Source of the DNA: Conoideocrella luteorostrata
Taxonomy: Eukaryota > Ascomycota > Sordariomycetes > Hypocreales > Clavicipitaceae
Reading direction: 5' to 3'
Length of the DNA stretch: 64,000 bases
Assembly (NCBI GenBank): GCA_032433595.1
Contig: JASWJB010000167.1
Location: 28,776 to 92,775 of the forward strand
Part shown: piece by piece, positions 31,477 through 44,800 of the stretch
Position numbering within the stretch: position 1 is the stretch's first letter
Layout of the letters: each line of letters opens with the position of its first letter
Made by a program: the position numbers and the translations under genes
The notes under the pieces: generated by a model
Told to the model about the DNA's origin: nothing
The model's input: only the letters and a program-made list of their open reading frames with translations
Databases searched by the model: none

Positions 31477-32474
31477 TTAAAAACGTACCGCTTCCGTTGT
31501 ATCTGACGCAGCCACTTCCGTCCCCTTAACCAGCAGTGCCTTTTTCAACAGGAGATATGTATACTGATTCTTCCCACCGCACTTATCTTGAGGGTAACCG
31601 GGACAAGCTTCGCTACACTCCCCCTGAGGGACAGTCGTGGCAGGCGCATCATTTGCACACCAGCATTTATTTCCCTGGACGATGGCATATGCGGTCTCGC
31701 CGAGACGGCGTTGGGCCACGCAGGAGCCTCGGCTCATGAAAGTGTTCAGTTCTGTAAGTAGCTGCGTAAGTGTTTCTCCCGCCCGGCTTTGGTGGTCGGT
31801 ATGCTCCATGGTGCTGGAGAAGAATCTGTGACGGTTGACTAACGGAAGATGGCGCTGGGGAACAGGAGTCCTCCGACGTCCAGATTTCCTCGCTTCTTTT
31901 AAAACGACAAATTCCAACGCACTTGCGAGTATAGAGGGTGCAACCGCGTTGAACTCCATCACCCCAACACCAGGGTGACGAAGAATCTCGGGTCCAAGCA
32001 GCCGATGAGCAGTGAGGCTGTCCGCGGATGCCGATGTTGTGGTCAACAAGGTCTCTGTAATGACCAAGACAATGGGGCTAATTTGGTCTTTTTGATGCGC
32101 CGTCTTACCAAACTTGGCAAGTGATGGTGTATGAGCTGCCAAGTAATGTACAATAGTGCTGCGAAAAGAGTTCAACGCTGATGATGACCCGGAGAATGTG
32201 TTGGGGAATTCCTCAATGAGAATGATGCGTTTGGCTCGATTATGGCCAGTCCCATTCGAACTGGTCGGAGTGTTGTCTACCAATCCGTCCACCTCCAGGG
32301 TTCCGAATTTACCACCTCGAACAAGAAATTCTCCAAATTGAGCAGATGCAGAAACAAATCCTGTCCCTGCGGTGTGCCCCTTGCCTGCAGCCGCCCTGTT
32401 GATTTGCGGATAGCATGAGCGTGTTTCGTCCTGCCAAGCCCCCTTGCGAGTTGGTGGACCAAATCTTGGCTCTC
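31477..32474 (-). pseudogene. RAD17-like fragment fused in frame to a WSC-like fragment
   Basis: An open frame of ~332 codons with no convincing start. From about 32345 downwards it reads as the central part of the RAD17 checkpoint clamp loader: AQFGEFLVRGGKFGTLEVDG, KRIILIEEFPNTFSG (Walker B region), PIVLVITETLLTT, TAHRLLGPEILRHP and KEARKSGRRRTP. The Walker A part and the C-terminal two thirds of RAD17 are absent. After RRRTP the frame continues through ~45 unrecognised residues into a Cys-rich module (GNKCWCANDAPATTV, CSEACPGYPQDKCGG) that matches the second half of a WSC carbohydrate-binding domain. RAD17 is nuclear and WSC domains are extracellular, so the joined product makes no functional sense. 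I read it as fragments of two host genes brought together. Confidence 0.6.
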
Positions 32475-33223
32475 ATCTTTGATGGTGTTGGTTGGCGTTG
32501 GTTCAATGCATTGGCTGAGCGGGCGCAGTCCTGCGGACTTTCTACTGTGCTGGCGAAGCACAGTGTGAGTTGATATACTGGCCGCTTCCATTGGCCAAGC
32601 GCGCACCGTACTTCGCGTACAAGCCCAAGGCCTTGTGTCTGTCTAACCTAACAAACCATCAACGACAATCTTGTCGTATGCCGCTGCTGTTCCGCGCCGA
32701 CAAATTTGGGCTGACTACTAGTTCGATGTCGGACAGTTCGCAAAAGCTCCAGTCGGACCTCAGCGCCGTCAAAAGTTTAGCTTACAAGATCTCACGCGGC
32801 AGTAACTGAACTTGTCCGAGCTTACCAAACACTCTTCCCATTCATCGAATAATCCATGCATTCCTACAGTTGCTCCATTTGGCTCCCTAGGCCTGTCTTC
32901 TAACCACCGGCCTCCATTCAAAGGGGCACCAGTTGCCCCTGCCCCCGTGAATCGGCATCGCCTGTACACCAGCAACGTCAGCACAACCACAAAATTCTCC
33001 TTCTAGAAAGTTGGCCACCTACCTGGCAAAACCTTTGAGGATGAACCTGCCCGTTCGGCAGGCTGCAAAGCCCGCGTCCCTATATCATCACAAGCGGTTC
33101 TGGGCTCTAAAGGATGTGTGCTCTGAGTTGACCTATGTTCTCCAGATTCACCAGGCAATTTCCGCCAATTTTCAGTTCGAGTGCGACCTTCAGGAGAACC
33201 CATTGTCTGCTCGACCGTGTTCA

Positions 33224-33691
33224 TCAATTTTCGTTTCCACCACGGCGGAAGCCCGCGATACAGTCCCAGCGATCTCTGCGTAGCTTCATCGCTGGGCATC
33301 TCATGCTTGAACTTGCACCCCTGCTGTGAGAAGGGGCAGCTCTGACTTCCTCAAGGTCTACTGTGGCGGCGATGACTTCGACTTCATTTAGCCTGCAAAC
33401 AGTCAGCCCATGCTTTTCTTCGGCTTTCAAAGCACAAATGGCCAAGCTGCATGGTATCAACAGTATCTTTCCATCTGGAGAGGTCGGGACGACATCGGCG
33501 AGAAATTCACCTAAGAGATTGTAAAGTTGCAATCCTCGAAGGTGGCCATCCTGTTTCCGCATGACCGTGACGGGGTGAGGTCCGCGTTGCAACCACGCCT
33601 TCGTGATCGGCTGAAGGTTCATGACGGCAAGTGAATGCGCGTATGACAGACGGCGCAAGGCTGGGGATGTGGTGCCGCACACAGGCGGCAC
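33224..33691 (-). pseudogene. Coding-like fragment, partly NAD-synthetase-like
   Basis: A 155 aa frame. NEVEVIAATVDLEEVRA followed by HSRG resembles the end of the nitrilase domain of glutamine-dependent NAD+ synthetase (Qns1), where a VEVxxATVDLEEVR motif precedes an SRG loop. The upstream residues (RKQDGHLRGLQLYNLLGEFL, PDGKILLIPCSLAICALKAE) are coding-like but unrecognised. No synthetase domain follows. A second upstream piece with a GTGAGT donor (about 33770-33840, Gly-rich GGNGGKDGVKGG) may belong to the same or another fragment. Confidence 0.35.
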
Positions 33692-35375
33692 AAGCGTATA
33701 ACGAAATGTGTTGAGAACAGGACCTTATATGCATGATTTAGCGCAGAAAATAGGTCTAGTTGGCATAGACTCACGAGCACTGCCTCCTTTGACGCCATCC
33801 TTCCCACCATTACCACCAAACTTGGCCGAGAGAGCTCCAAGAGACGTATTATACTTTCCTCCAATTGCTATGGTTTTCTATAGCTAGATGGTAAGCACAT
33901 TCGCATTTAGCATTGGAAGCCACGGATTCGATCGTTTCCGAGCCTCCAGCCGTGTTGATTAGACGATTAGATGATTAGACCTAGCAAGCAGTACGTTGGT
34001 CGTGAATGCAAAGCCCCGGCCCTTTTGACATTGCACACCAAAATCACCCCCCGTCCCTCCCAACTAACCATCGAGACATCTCATACGTAATAGCTCCAAG
34101 ACCCTCTGCATCTCCCTAGGAAACTAATCAACCGGGATTTGGTACCAGACACGCGGCGAAAAGGTTCAAGTACAAGAACAGGGCAAGGCAGGGCACCACT
34201 CTCACAGACGAGTAGCCTCGACATCAGGCAAGCCCATCTTCGTCAAACCTCGTCTTGGTCGCCCCTGCTGGTAGACCTTTATCACAGTGCTTCCACTTGA
34301 TAGCATTTTCCAATTGCTATGCTGTTTTTTGAGACAGAAATTTGAAGCTTGTTAGCGTACTACGCCATTGGATTGGACAGAGTTCTGGCTGTACCTCATG
34401 AGTTTCCTATTAATATTTGTAAATATTAGCCTTCGTGGTCCGCATCTATTGGTGAGAGAACTGTCTTATCATACAATTGCTTCTGCAAGCGATAATAGCC
34501 TTGTGCACTCAAAAATTGTTTCTGGACTTCCTTTCGAGCCACGTGGCTCTGTGGCGTCTTCTCGCAGCGACTTCAAGGGCTTATCAGAATATCGCCGTGC
34601 ATTTTTCTGCCCGTTATTGCATTTGATGAAGAAATTCTGTTAACCACCAAAAAAAAAGAGTCTTTCCTGGGAATGCCAGGTGAGTGGCATACGCAAGCTT
34701 GCCGAAAGTCTTCAGTAATATCTCCGGAATTGCAAACCGCCCACATGTTACCAGATTTACCGAAATATAGGTTCTGATCTTGATTTGATCGAGTTGGTGC
34801 AAAAAGTTTTGAAGAATTCAGGGAGACCTGTCAGGGTTTCCACAGGTAGCAGCATGTTTAGAGCTCAAACTTGGCAAGCAATGTAAGAACTGTTTCGGTA
34901 GCTACGTTACGTAGTTCTTGAACAACTCATCAAGCATATGTGCACCCAAAGGTATCCAGCCGTGTGGACGCGTTGTGATACGCGGCACAGGTTAGTTTGA
35001 TCCGCCGATGGAATCCCCTGAGCATCGGCTTTGGTGCTCGTGTCAATTATTGTACTGTGAAGCATGTCGTATAAGCGTGTTTTGCACATACTATCATAAA
35101 TATAGGCTTGATGAAAAGGAACGACATCCTTTGAAGGGAAAAAACCGGTTTCTTGCACCCATTTCGACTATGAACACTAACTCCTATCGCTCACGTACGG
35201 AGTACATTGTCAGTACCGGAGACATAGCCCCAGAAGCCTTGCACAAACATCAAAAGACAAAGCATTGCATGTAACTGTCAATCATTCATTTTTCTCAATG
35301 AGGAAGAAGACTTTATCCTTCATTAATATATTATTCGGATATTTGCGAGGAGCGTATCAAAAGGCTCAGCATTAT

Positions 35376-35409
35376 CACGTGTGTGGGCACGTGTGGTATG
35401 GCCACCAAT
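35376..35409. promoter_or_regulatory. Twin CACGTG boxes plus CCAAT
   Basis: CACGTG occurs at 35376-35381 and 35388-35393, 12 bp apart (start to start), and CCAAT follows at 35405-35409, about 190 bp upstream of the complex I gene ATG. CACGTG is the Cbf1/bHLH site and CCAAT the HAP/CBC site; both are tied to respiratory gene control in fungi. Confidence 0.55.
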
Positions 35410-35594
35410 CACATCCCGAGCAATGTAATCCCGCAGCAGCAAGCATCCCAGGCCAGCAAAGAAATCCATCACGTCAAGCATTTGTCAACGGCGGTAATTG
35501 CCACCACTCTCCCCTCTCTCACCGGAAGCCTTGCCGCGGGCGCCAAATCTCACGTCAACTTGCACCTTTCAGCATCGCGACGTCGAATTGAACC

Positions 35595-36550
<956 letters not shown>

Positions 36551-37458
36551 AATATTATTTCCAAACACTCGCCACCATCACATATATGTTTTGCGCCGAT
36601 TTCCCTTTGTATCGATATAAAAGAGAAGTTCTGGGGAGTGGAAAGGGCATGTAGAGCAGGGAAAACGGGGGATTGTACATAATCACGGCTAAGAAATGCC
36701 ATTACCGCATACTATGTACTGTGCATTTCGTAAGCGTTCGTGACTGTGATGTGGCCTAATAGGTTGACATTTGTTATATGTAGCGCACTGAGAACTCAGA
36801 TTTGCATTAAGATCTTTACATGGCATACTTACTGTCACTTCAAAAAAAAAAGCTGAAGTAGCTCACTTAAAGATATCAGCATTCCCAACCGAAAGTCCGC
36901 TTGGTCTAAAGAGATGTCATGGAGTAAACCCAAAAAGTTAGATCTACCACCTCACTCACCTAGACTAAGAAACTGAACTTCGTGGTGGATCAATGGTTCC
37001 TGCTCTTTACATATATTTCATCTTCATACGTACTCAAATCAAACATCAACATCATTTCATAAACACAAGTATGACCCGCGTTACAGCACAATTGATCTAC
37101 TCCTCACCGTCATACCTTTGTCCAGGGTATGCTCTCCCAAAATCACAACAATCCACCAATCACGCCCCCCCGCAATCCAATCACTTCCTACGGAGTACAG
37201 CATACCCACCACATCCCGTATCACGTGATACGATCTCCAGGCTAGCTCCGACCTCCGTAGCCAACCAAGCAAAGTAAAGCCAACGAGAAATTTATCAACC
37301 ATCACCCATACCGAGTCGTGTTCCGTCATTGTTTCCACGCCCACCCACATCTCTTCTCACGCCAGTCAATTCCGCCATTGACTGCACATCTTTGATCTCT
37401 TTGTCGATTCCCCTCTGTATCATCGGGCCTCCGTCAAATACAAAGCCTCACCGACAAG
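36551..37458. promoter_or_regulatory. Intergenic region and promoter of the mitochondrial ACP gene
   Basis: About 900 bp. The distal part is AT-rich 3' sequence of the complex I gene. The proximal part has CCAAT at 37156-37160 and 37177-37181, a TACGGAGTA at 37189 and the 16 bp perfect palindrome CGTATCACGTGATACG at 37217-37232, then a C/T-rich stretch before the ATG. Confidence 0.6.
37217..37232. promoter_or_regulatory. Perfect palindrome centred on CACGTG
   Basis: CGTATCACGTGATACG reads the same on both strands. ATCACGTGAT is a high-affinity Cbf1-type E-box. It lies ~230 bp upstream of the ACP start and close to two CCAAT boxes. Confidence 0.55.
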
Positions 37459-38162
<704 letters not shown>

Positions 38163-39581
38163 ACTAGCGATCAAATATACCAAAGAAAGGGAGATTTTTT
38201 TTGGCGATGTGAAAAGAAAATGAAGGCATACTGTACTATTAATCTACTCTACTCCCTGGCTATGGAGGAAAATCTCCAGGCCATGCCGTGTGTAGGGTCT
38301 GTCTTATAGAAGGGTTGAATTAGTGAACAATCAAAACATATCATTGTACGACCTGATGAGTTTGGTGTGACTTGGATGCAGCGATTGCCGGGGAAAGTGA
38401 TCGGACAGTGGACCTTCTCGTGCCAAATCCTAGGAGCCCCTTCAGGTGAGCCGGGCTGGAGCTGAATATGCCTACTGTGCTTTCTGCGAGGTATTCTGGA
38501 GTTGTAATCTGTGGAGCTCTTTGATGTCGAACAAAGTGCATTTTGGTTGGCTTGCTCCTGGTCCTTCTGCAATAGTACTTAACGTATGCCATTCTACAGG
38601 TTTCGCATATTAGACAGGTAAATTTCAGCATTTTCTCCGTTGTCCAGTGGTTTGGAGACGCAGCATCCTCAGTTCAATAAGACGCACCTGACCCGGCACG
38701 GACACAAATCACTAGATACGTCGACGAGGCTTTAGACGGTAATATCGGGAGCAGTACCAAACTGCGAACATTTCATTTCCGTTATCCATAAGCAGCTGTG
38801 AACACCTCTAAAAGCAAATGCGCAATAAGCCAGAACCATCCAACCCATTTTGCCGACCGATTTCCCCCGCCCGTGAATCACAATTCTTGACCAGTCATCT
38901 CGTCGTCACTAGTTCGCTCCCCATCATACACCATTCCACCACCACCGCCAGGAACTATCGTAGTAGTCTTGAATCCACCTGGGAGCCAAAGACTCGGCCA
39001 AATCAGATACCCCTCACGCAAACTTGCCCGCCATCTTCATTCTGACAGCAAAAGCTGCACAATGACAAAAGGACTGGACGCAAAACCAAACTGTATACTG
39101 AGCCGATGCCATTAAAGTAGACCTGCCTCCCGTTATAGAGTGCGAGTGCCGTCCACCCGGCTGCGACGCTTTCGTCTCCAGTGGTTGATTGCATTGACGC
39201 AGCGACTGCAGCCAAATGGACAGTTTCAAGATAACCTCAATTCGACCAATAAGCCAGCCCATAAATATTGAAAGCAGATTCGAATCAGAACATAACACGG
39301 CAGCCAAACCTATCGCGCCGAAAATCCAAGCCAGAAAAAAAATTTTAAGCACCTTGATATGAGCCGTCCAATGAAATTTTGAGGCCGTCTTCTTCCTCCA
39401 TCTGCCATGGAAGTGACGGCTGACATGACATGTGTCGTCCCTGCGGTGTATTGCTGTAGGGCGTGTAAAAGCATTCTATGTCATAATATGCAAGTTCATA
39501 AATCTGTTAGACCAGTCTAGCCACTTCTAATGCAATAAAGGTTAACGTAGCGCCAATGAATGGTACGCTCTGAGAAACTCA
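38163..39581. other. Intergenic region between convergent genes
   Basis: Lies between the 3' ends of the ACP gene (+) and the CCCH gene (-). There is no supported gene. A minus-strand frame at 39014-39352 begins with a hydrophobic stretch (MLKIFFLAWIFGAIGLAAVL) but has no further support. Confidence 0.5.
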
Positions 39582-41831
39582 TCATCGCCCGTTGACTGGG
39601 ATCGAGTCTCTATTGTCCTTGGATGCGTTGTTGGGCGCACCTCTGCTGGCAGCAGCGCTAGCGTAACTGCCCAGAGTCGCCATGCTCAGGCCAGCGGAGA
39701 TTCGCTTGCGCATTCTCGCACTAGGAGCATCATCTTCCTCTTCCATGGCGAACACGAATGCCGGGTCTTCTTCGTCAATCGGAGTAGTAAATCGACCAGT
39801 CAAAGACGAGCTGATGCTTCCACTGGATACATGACGTTCCATCCCTCGATCTTTACCAATTGGAGTAAGACCACCTGAAGATAGTCTTGCGCTTGTGGGA
39901 TGAAGATGCGGACTGGAGCCGGAGCCGCTGTGCCCATCATCAAGTCTGCTGCGTTGCAGCTGCTGTGAAAGGACAGACATAGACTCACTCGCCGAGCGGC
40001 TGGCAGAGGGACGACTGCTGGAGCTCGGGCTTTTATTGTCGCCGCCCATTTCCTGAGCTAGAGTAGACTTTCGAAGAGGGCTACCCACATGGCCGAAAGC
40101 TGAGCCAGCACTGCGAGCAGCTCTGGCGGCGTCCTCTTCCTCTTTCTGGCGCTGGAAAAGAGAACCCCAACGACTTGGACTGGTTCCGATGGGACTCCCA
40201 TACTTAGTGGTGCCATCAATGACGGGGGTGTCATCTGCTCGCATAGACCCTCTCCTAGCCTTCTCGGCAGGTGTCAAAAGCTCCTGCAGATTTTGCGGAA
40301 CGTAATTTTCGAGTAAGTTATCGTCATCAAAGGCAAACTCGGCCTCCCAGTCTCGGTCCACCGACGCTTTTGGCAAGCTTGAGCTCAGCATGCGGGGTTT
40401 TGCGTATCTGGACGAGTGCATAGCTCGCTTGCCAAAATATTCATCGCCAATCGCAGACTGAGAGTTGGGAGGGCTGCTCGCGATGGATGTCGCCAAGTGC
40501 TCCGATGAGCCAAAGGCAGAAGTGTGAAGCAACTTGAGCGTTTCCGACGTTCGGGAATCTTTAGCATTGCTTAGAGAAGGCGTCGGGGACTCGAGACCGA
40601 ATTTCGAAGGCACAGATGATGGCCACGGTGCAGAGGGGAATCGAGCGGCATTGGAAATGCCATTGGAGTCGAAGGACGCGGGAAGAGGAGCATCAAGAAT
40701 AGACAGGCCCCTGCCGTTGGCCGGCGAGAGACCAAAACCAAGTCGGGAAGGATCGTCATCACGAGGTGAGCCGTAGTTGGAGTGTGCATAAGGTGAGTCA
40801 ATGGTCGGGATACCATTGTCAAGACTCGGCTGTTGTCTGAGATGATGAGAGTGGTTAGGAAGCTGGCGGTCGTCGCCGGCGAAGGCTCCAGAATAGTCGG
40901 ACTGGTCAGCGCCGTAGAGCGAGGTCGTAAGCGCACTGGCTGATGACTGTTGATAGATATTGGAAGATGTCGGTGTCGGTGAGGAGGGGCGGGGTGAAGG
41001 CCGACCAGCGAGATTGATGGGATTTGTGCCTCCTATCGTGACGCCATTCTTGCCATAGTTTATGCGTCGACCGTCGGGCAGAATGTGGATATTGGCGCAT
41101 TTGGGGCCAAACTTGCAATTGCCCTGGAGGAGGAGCTCATGTTAGTCTCGGAGCGAAAGTCGAATAGCGCGATTTGGTGGCGGATGCATTGAAACAAGCT
41201 CATGATACTGACCTTGGCAAAATACTTGCAAATTGTCTCAGAGGCCGCACCGAGATCGTGACTGAAGGGACAGGCATTGCCGGCCTGGCAAGCGCCTTGA
41301 CGAAAGAACTTGCAAGGGACGTGGGAGGTATCTATATGGACGGACAGGCATCATGGTCAGCAAATGGTATTTTTCTTGGCAAATAATGAAGAGTGGCAAT
41401 GGCAAGACTCGTCTGGTCCGCGTGATGCCGCATTCAATTCAAAGAGTTGGGGCAGATTGCAGATGCGATGGTAGTGGAGGTGGCTGTGGTGGTGCTTGCG
41501 GTGGTGGGGGCGGGACGTTTGAATGCAGCACAACGCAGCAGAGAACTCGATGATGTCGCTCAACCAAATCAGACGTACTTGGAGGACTCCGGGGCATCAT
41601 GGTGGACGACGGGTTGGCAGCAGCGCCGTTGGGGATATTGAGGCTGCCGCTCCGGACGTGACGATGTTCAGGCATGACGGCGGATGGAATTGAGTGTCGC
41701 GTGTACGCTGGACGCCTTTTGCCTGGAGAAGGAAGAGGAGGCGGGAAAAGAGCAACGAGACCGGAAGGAGGAGAGGCGAAATCGGGCGAGACGGTGGAGA
41801 GAGGGGACGACATGGCCGAGAGACGATCCAT
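39582..41831 (-). CDS. Two-finger CCCH zinc-finger protein
   Basis: Three exons: 41579-41831, 41213-41331 and 39582-41123, giving 637 aa. The donors are GTACGT and GTCAGT and the acceptors ATATAG and CTCCAG; all joins keep frame. Two tandem CCCH fingers (C-x7-C-x5-C-x3-H) are encoded mainly by exon 2 and the start of exon 3: CKFFRQGACQAGNACPFSH and CKYFAKGNCKFGPKCANIH, followed by ILPDGRRINYGKNGVTIGG. This is the Lee1-like fungal family. The long remainder is Ser/Pro/Gly-rich and probably disordered, with an acidic patch (WEAEFAFDDDNLLENYVPQN) and a C-terminal RMRKRISAGLSMATLGSYAS segment. Likely an RNA-binding regulatory protein in cytoplasm or nucleus; targets unknown. Confidence 0.92.
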
Positions 41832-44800
41832 GGATGTTCGTGAGGTCCCTCGGTGGGCTGGCTGCCTTGGGCTATGATTTGGCGGGCAAGCTGGTCGTCC
41901 GGTGTGGCCTTGGGCGGTAGTTAGGCTCCTAGTTCGTTAGAGTTGGCAAACTGCGGAGGACTCACCTCCTCTTGGGAGCTAACTAACTAATCCAGTCAGC
42001 CGGATCTGAACGCTCGCTGCACGCTGTGCGGTTCACGCTGCAGAGAGGATGACGGCCGCTCCAGTGATTTTTGGCGCAGGTCGGCGTGGCGGGCTGCGCT
42101 AACTGGCAACTGTCGATGACGGTTCAGGAAATCTGCGGGACAGCCGGGGCCCAAATCGGCCCAAGCGTGGCAACGTCGAGTGGCTCAGGCGACGTTGAAT
42201 CAGTGGTCTCGCGGCGGCCTGCGGGGGCCTTGCGGGGGACCTGCTGAAGTCTGAGCGCTGTATGCAGCCTCTGAGCAGGTGTTCGGTTCACTCCTAGCCG
42301 GCCTCTGATGACGGTCAACTGGTGGCGGCGGCTTTCTCGGTATCAGCGGCTGCTGCGGAATGCTCGTCGCCGCGTGTGAAACCTTCCTGGTCAGATAAAG
42401 CCAAGCGGCAGGATTTTTTTTTTTTTTTTCAACGCATCCAACAAGATTCTTCAAGTTTATGGACAATTCAACCAACCCAGAACGAAGAAACCAAGAGGCT
42501 GTGGAGTTGCTCAGCAGGGGAAAGAGACCGCCTTGACGATAGGGTTGACGACTGGTGCGTGATGTTTGGGCTTGAAAGTGTGTATGAGGCGTTGCGTCGC
42601 TGCTTTATTTACGGCGACGAGGACAGCGGCATAACCCGGCGCTTATATATTCCAGTGTATTCTCCTTCCTGACTTTCAACTTATTCACGCCTGATGGTAT
42701 GTCTGTACAGCTGGACGTTGTAGCTCGTGTAGGGAATGCCTTGGCAGTAGCGAGCGTGGCTGCGGCTGTTGGAGCACGACGACGGAGGCTGCTCGAGGAA
42801 GTAGCTGCGATGCTTGTTGGCTGTCGATTCGATGCACCTTGTTATTGTTTGCAAACCGAATTATAAAAGACCCGAGCCGTAAAGTAGAGCTGGGTTAGGC
42901 AGGAAAACTCGGAGACAATGAAAGAGACGTCGGCTTCATTTAACCACCACTGACAATAACACGTGTGCGGTGAACAGACAACCAGCTATATCATAGACAG
43001 GCCGCGTGGACCGGACGACTGCACTTTGAGTATAAGCTAGCCGGTCATCAAGACAATAAACAAAGGCAGCCAAGACAACGTGGGCCAAGAATAAAAATAG
43101 AGGAGAAAACAAGCGTGGGCTGTTGATGATGGGTTTGAGACAGTCACGCAAGTGTGCCTATGAGCCATGGAACATACCTCGATGCGTGACGGAGAAACAT
43201 AAACCACCGGAAGCAATAAATTACAGCCGTCTGAACGTGTCTAAGAAGTGACAGTACTGAATACTACAGCAGTGGGTGGCGTGTCCTTCTTATGTGGTCC
43301 CAACATGTTGCTTGCTTGCTCGCATTGCTTCTATGCACCCACACAAAACGAGGCCGTGGCCCTGCACCCAGATCATGAGCCTTGCCTCCCACCAGGCATC
43401 CACCAGTCCAGAATGTACATATGTCAGCCGATTCAAGCTAGCAAAACGGAAAAACAAACCAAGCAGGGCTGAATTTTCCTCTTGCCTGGCCGCGTAAAAG
43501 TACAGACTGACGTTGAAGTGTATGGAGACTATCGTTGCATAAGCTCACGCATACGGCATCACCGGACGTTTCGGTTCAATCATTGTCATCATGTCTTAAA
43601 CATATTTCTGCACGGCTGGCCAATTTTGTGTTCCAGCTGGGGATAACGTTATCCGTTTCTGGATGAGGTATTGCCGCATTAGGGGGACTAGACTGACCGG
43701 TGGCCATGCCATGTTGATATCTACTACTCGGGATGAGGGCTGTTTACATCCACCACCACCCGTCAGAAGGAGTGGCTGTTCAGCCCTGGCGAGGGCGCCG
43801 TCGCACTGCACGTAATGTCTTACACATTCACTGACAGTCGAAAGTGAAACAGGGAAAAAAAGGTGTCGAACGCCGCCACCTCTTCATACCACAGCGGCGG
43901 ATGGTGCCATGGATGAGACAGCGGCGCTGAGCGATCGTGAAAGCTGGATGTCTTGGTCTGGTAAAAGCGTGGCGGGCTGGGCTACCCGACCACCTACATA
44001 CGTAGACGCTCTGGTCTAAGTATAGCACCAAGCAGCCAAGTACGGACGTGCAGCATGCCCACATTCCAGCCGTGGCCGCGCCTCGTTTCTGGCGTTTTCT
44101 CCCTGCTCGAGCCCGAGTGGCCAAGACATGAAAGCCACCACATGGTGAGCGGAGTCGACTCACCTCAGCTCTGCATATCACACAAGCCTCGATCTCTCCT
44201 TTGACCCTGTTCTATTGGCGGGAGACATGAGAGGCCCGTCTCCTTGCTTGGGCTTTTGGCAGGGCCGGCGCGGAGCGGTAGGATTCGGTCGCGGCACGCG
44301 TTGCGGATACAACCGTGACAAGGTCAAGGACATGTATGGCGCGTCCGAATGCGTGGTTGCGGGTATGAAGCATGGATTGTTCATCAGATAGGTTGTACAT
44401 TTGCCTGCCCGGTCACCTATATGCTGTAGGAAATAAGCTCTAGAAACCCGAGAAAAGCGTCTGATACGGGTTTCATCTCGTCCGTGTGATGCTTTTCGTC
44501 ATCGCATTGTATGCATCTTGGGGAGGGGGAATGGAGGGCTGGTGGATGTGGGTGGTGGGCAGTTGGCTGTGATTGTTTGCCGTGGTCGTCTGAGACAAGA
44601 GATCGCGTAGCTCACGGACGTCGGTCCTCGAGAACACGAGATGACCAAGTGGGTGTATCCTAAGTGGTTTCTGCGAGGGCTAGCTATCCCATCCTCAAAA
44701 TGCGACCCCACGAAGTGCCTGCGATTGCGTCAGTGAACGCGCCACAAGTTCCCCTTCCCCACGCAATATTGTACGGGATTATACTTACTTATAATGTGTC

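Larger units (their letters stand above)
32475..35594. other. Fragment-bearing accessory tract, then complex I promoter
   Basis: Holds the NAD-synthetase-like fragment (33224-33691) and other short frames (33003-33299 - reads LYRGLPPWWKRKLMNTVEQT, unrecognised). 33.9-35.3 kb shows no coding signal. The last ~230 bp before 35595 contains two CACGTG motifs and a CCAAT and is treated separately as the promoter of the 23 kDa complex I gene. Confidence 0.45.

Noticed and set aside
42322..42672. 116 aa plus-strand frame upstream of the CCCH gene
   Set aside because: Contains a poly-Phe run encoded by a T-rich microsatellite and no family signal; treated as promoter DNA.
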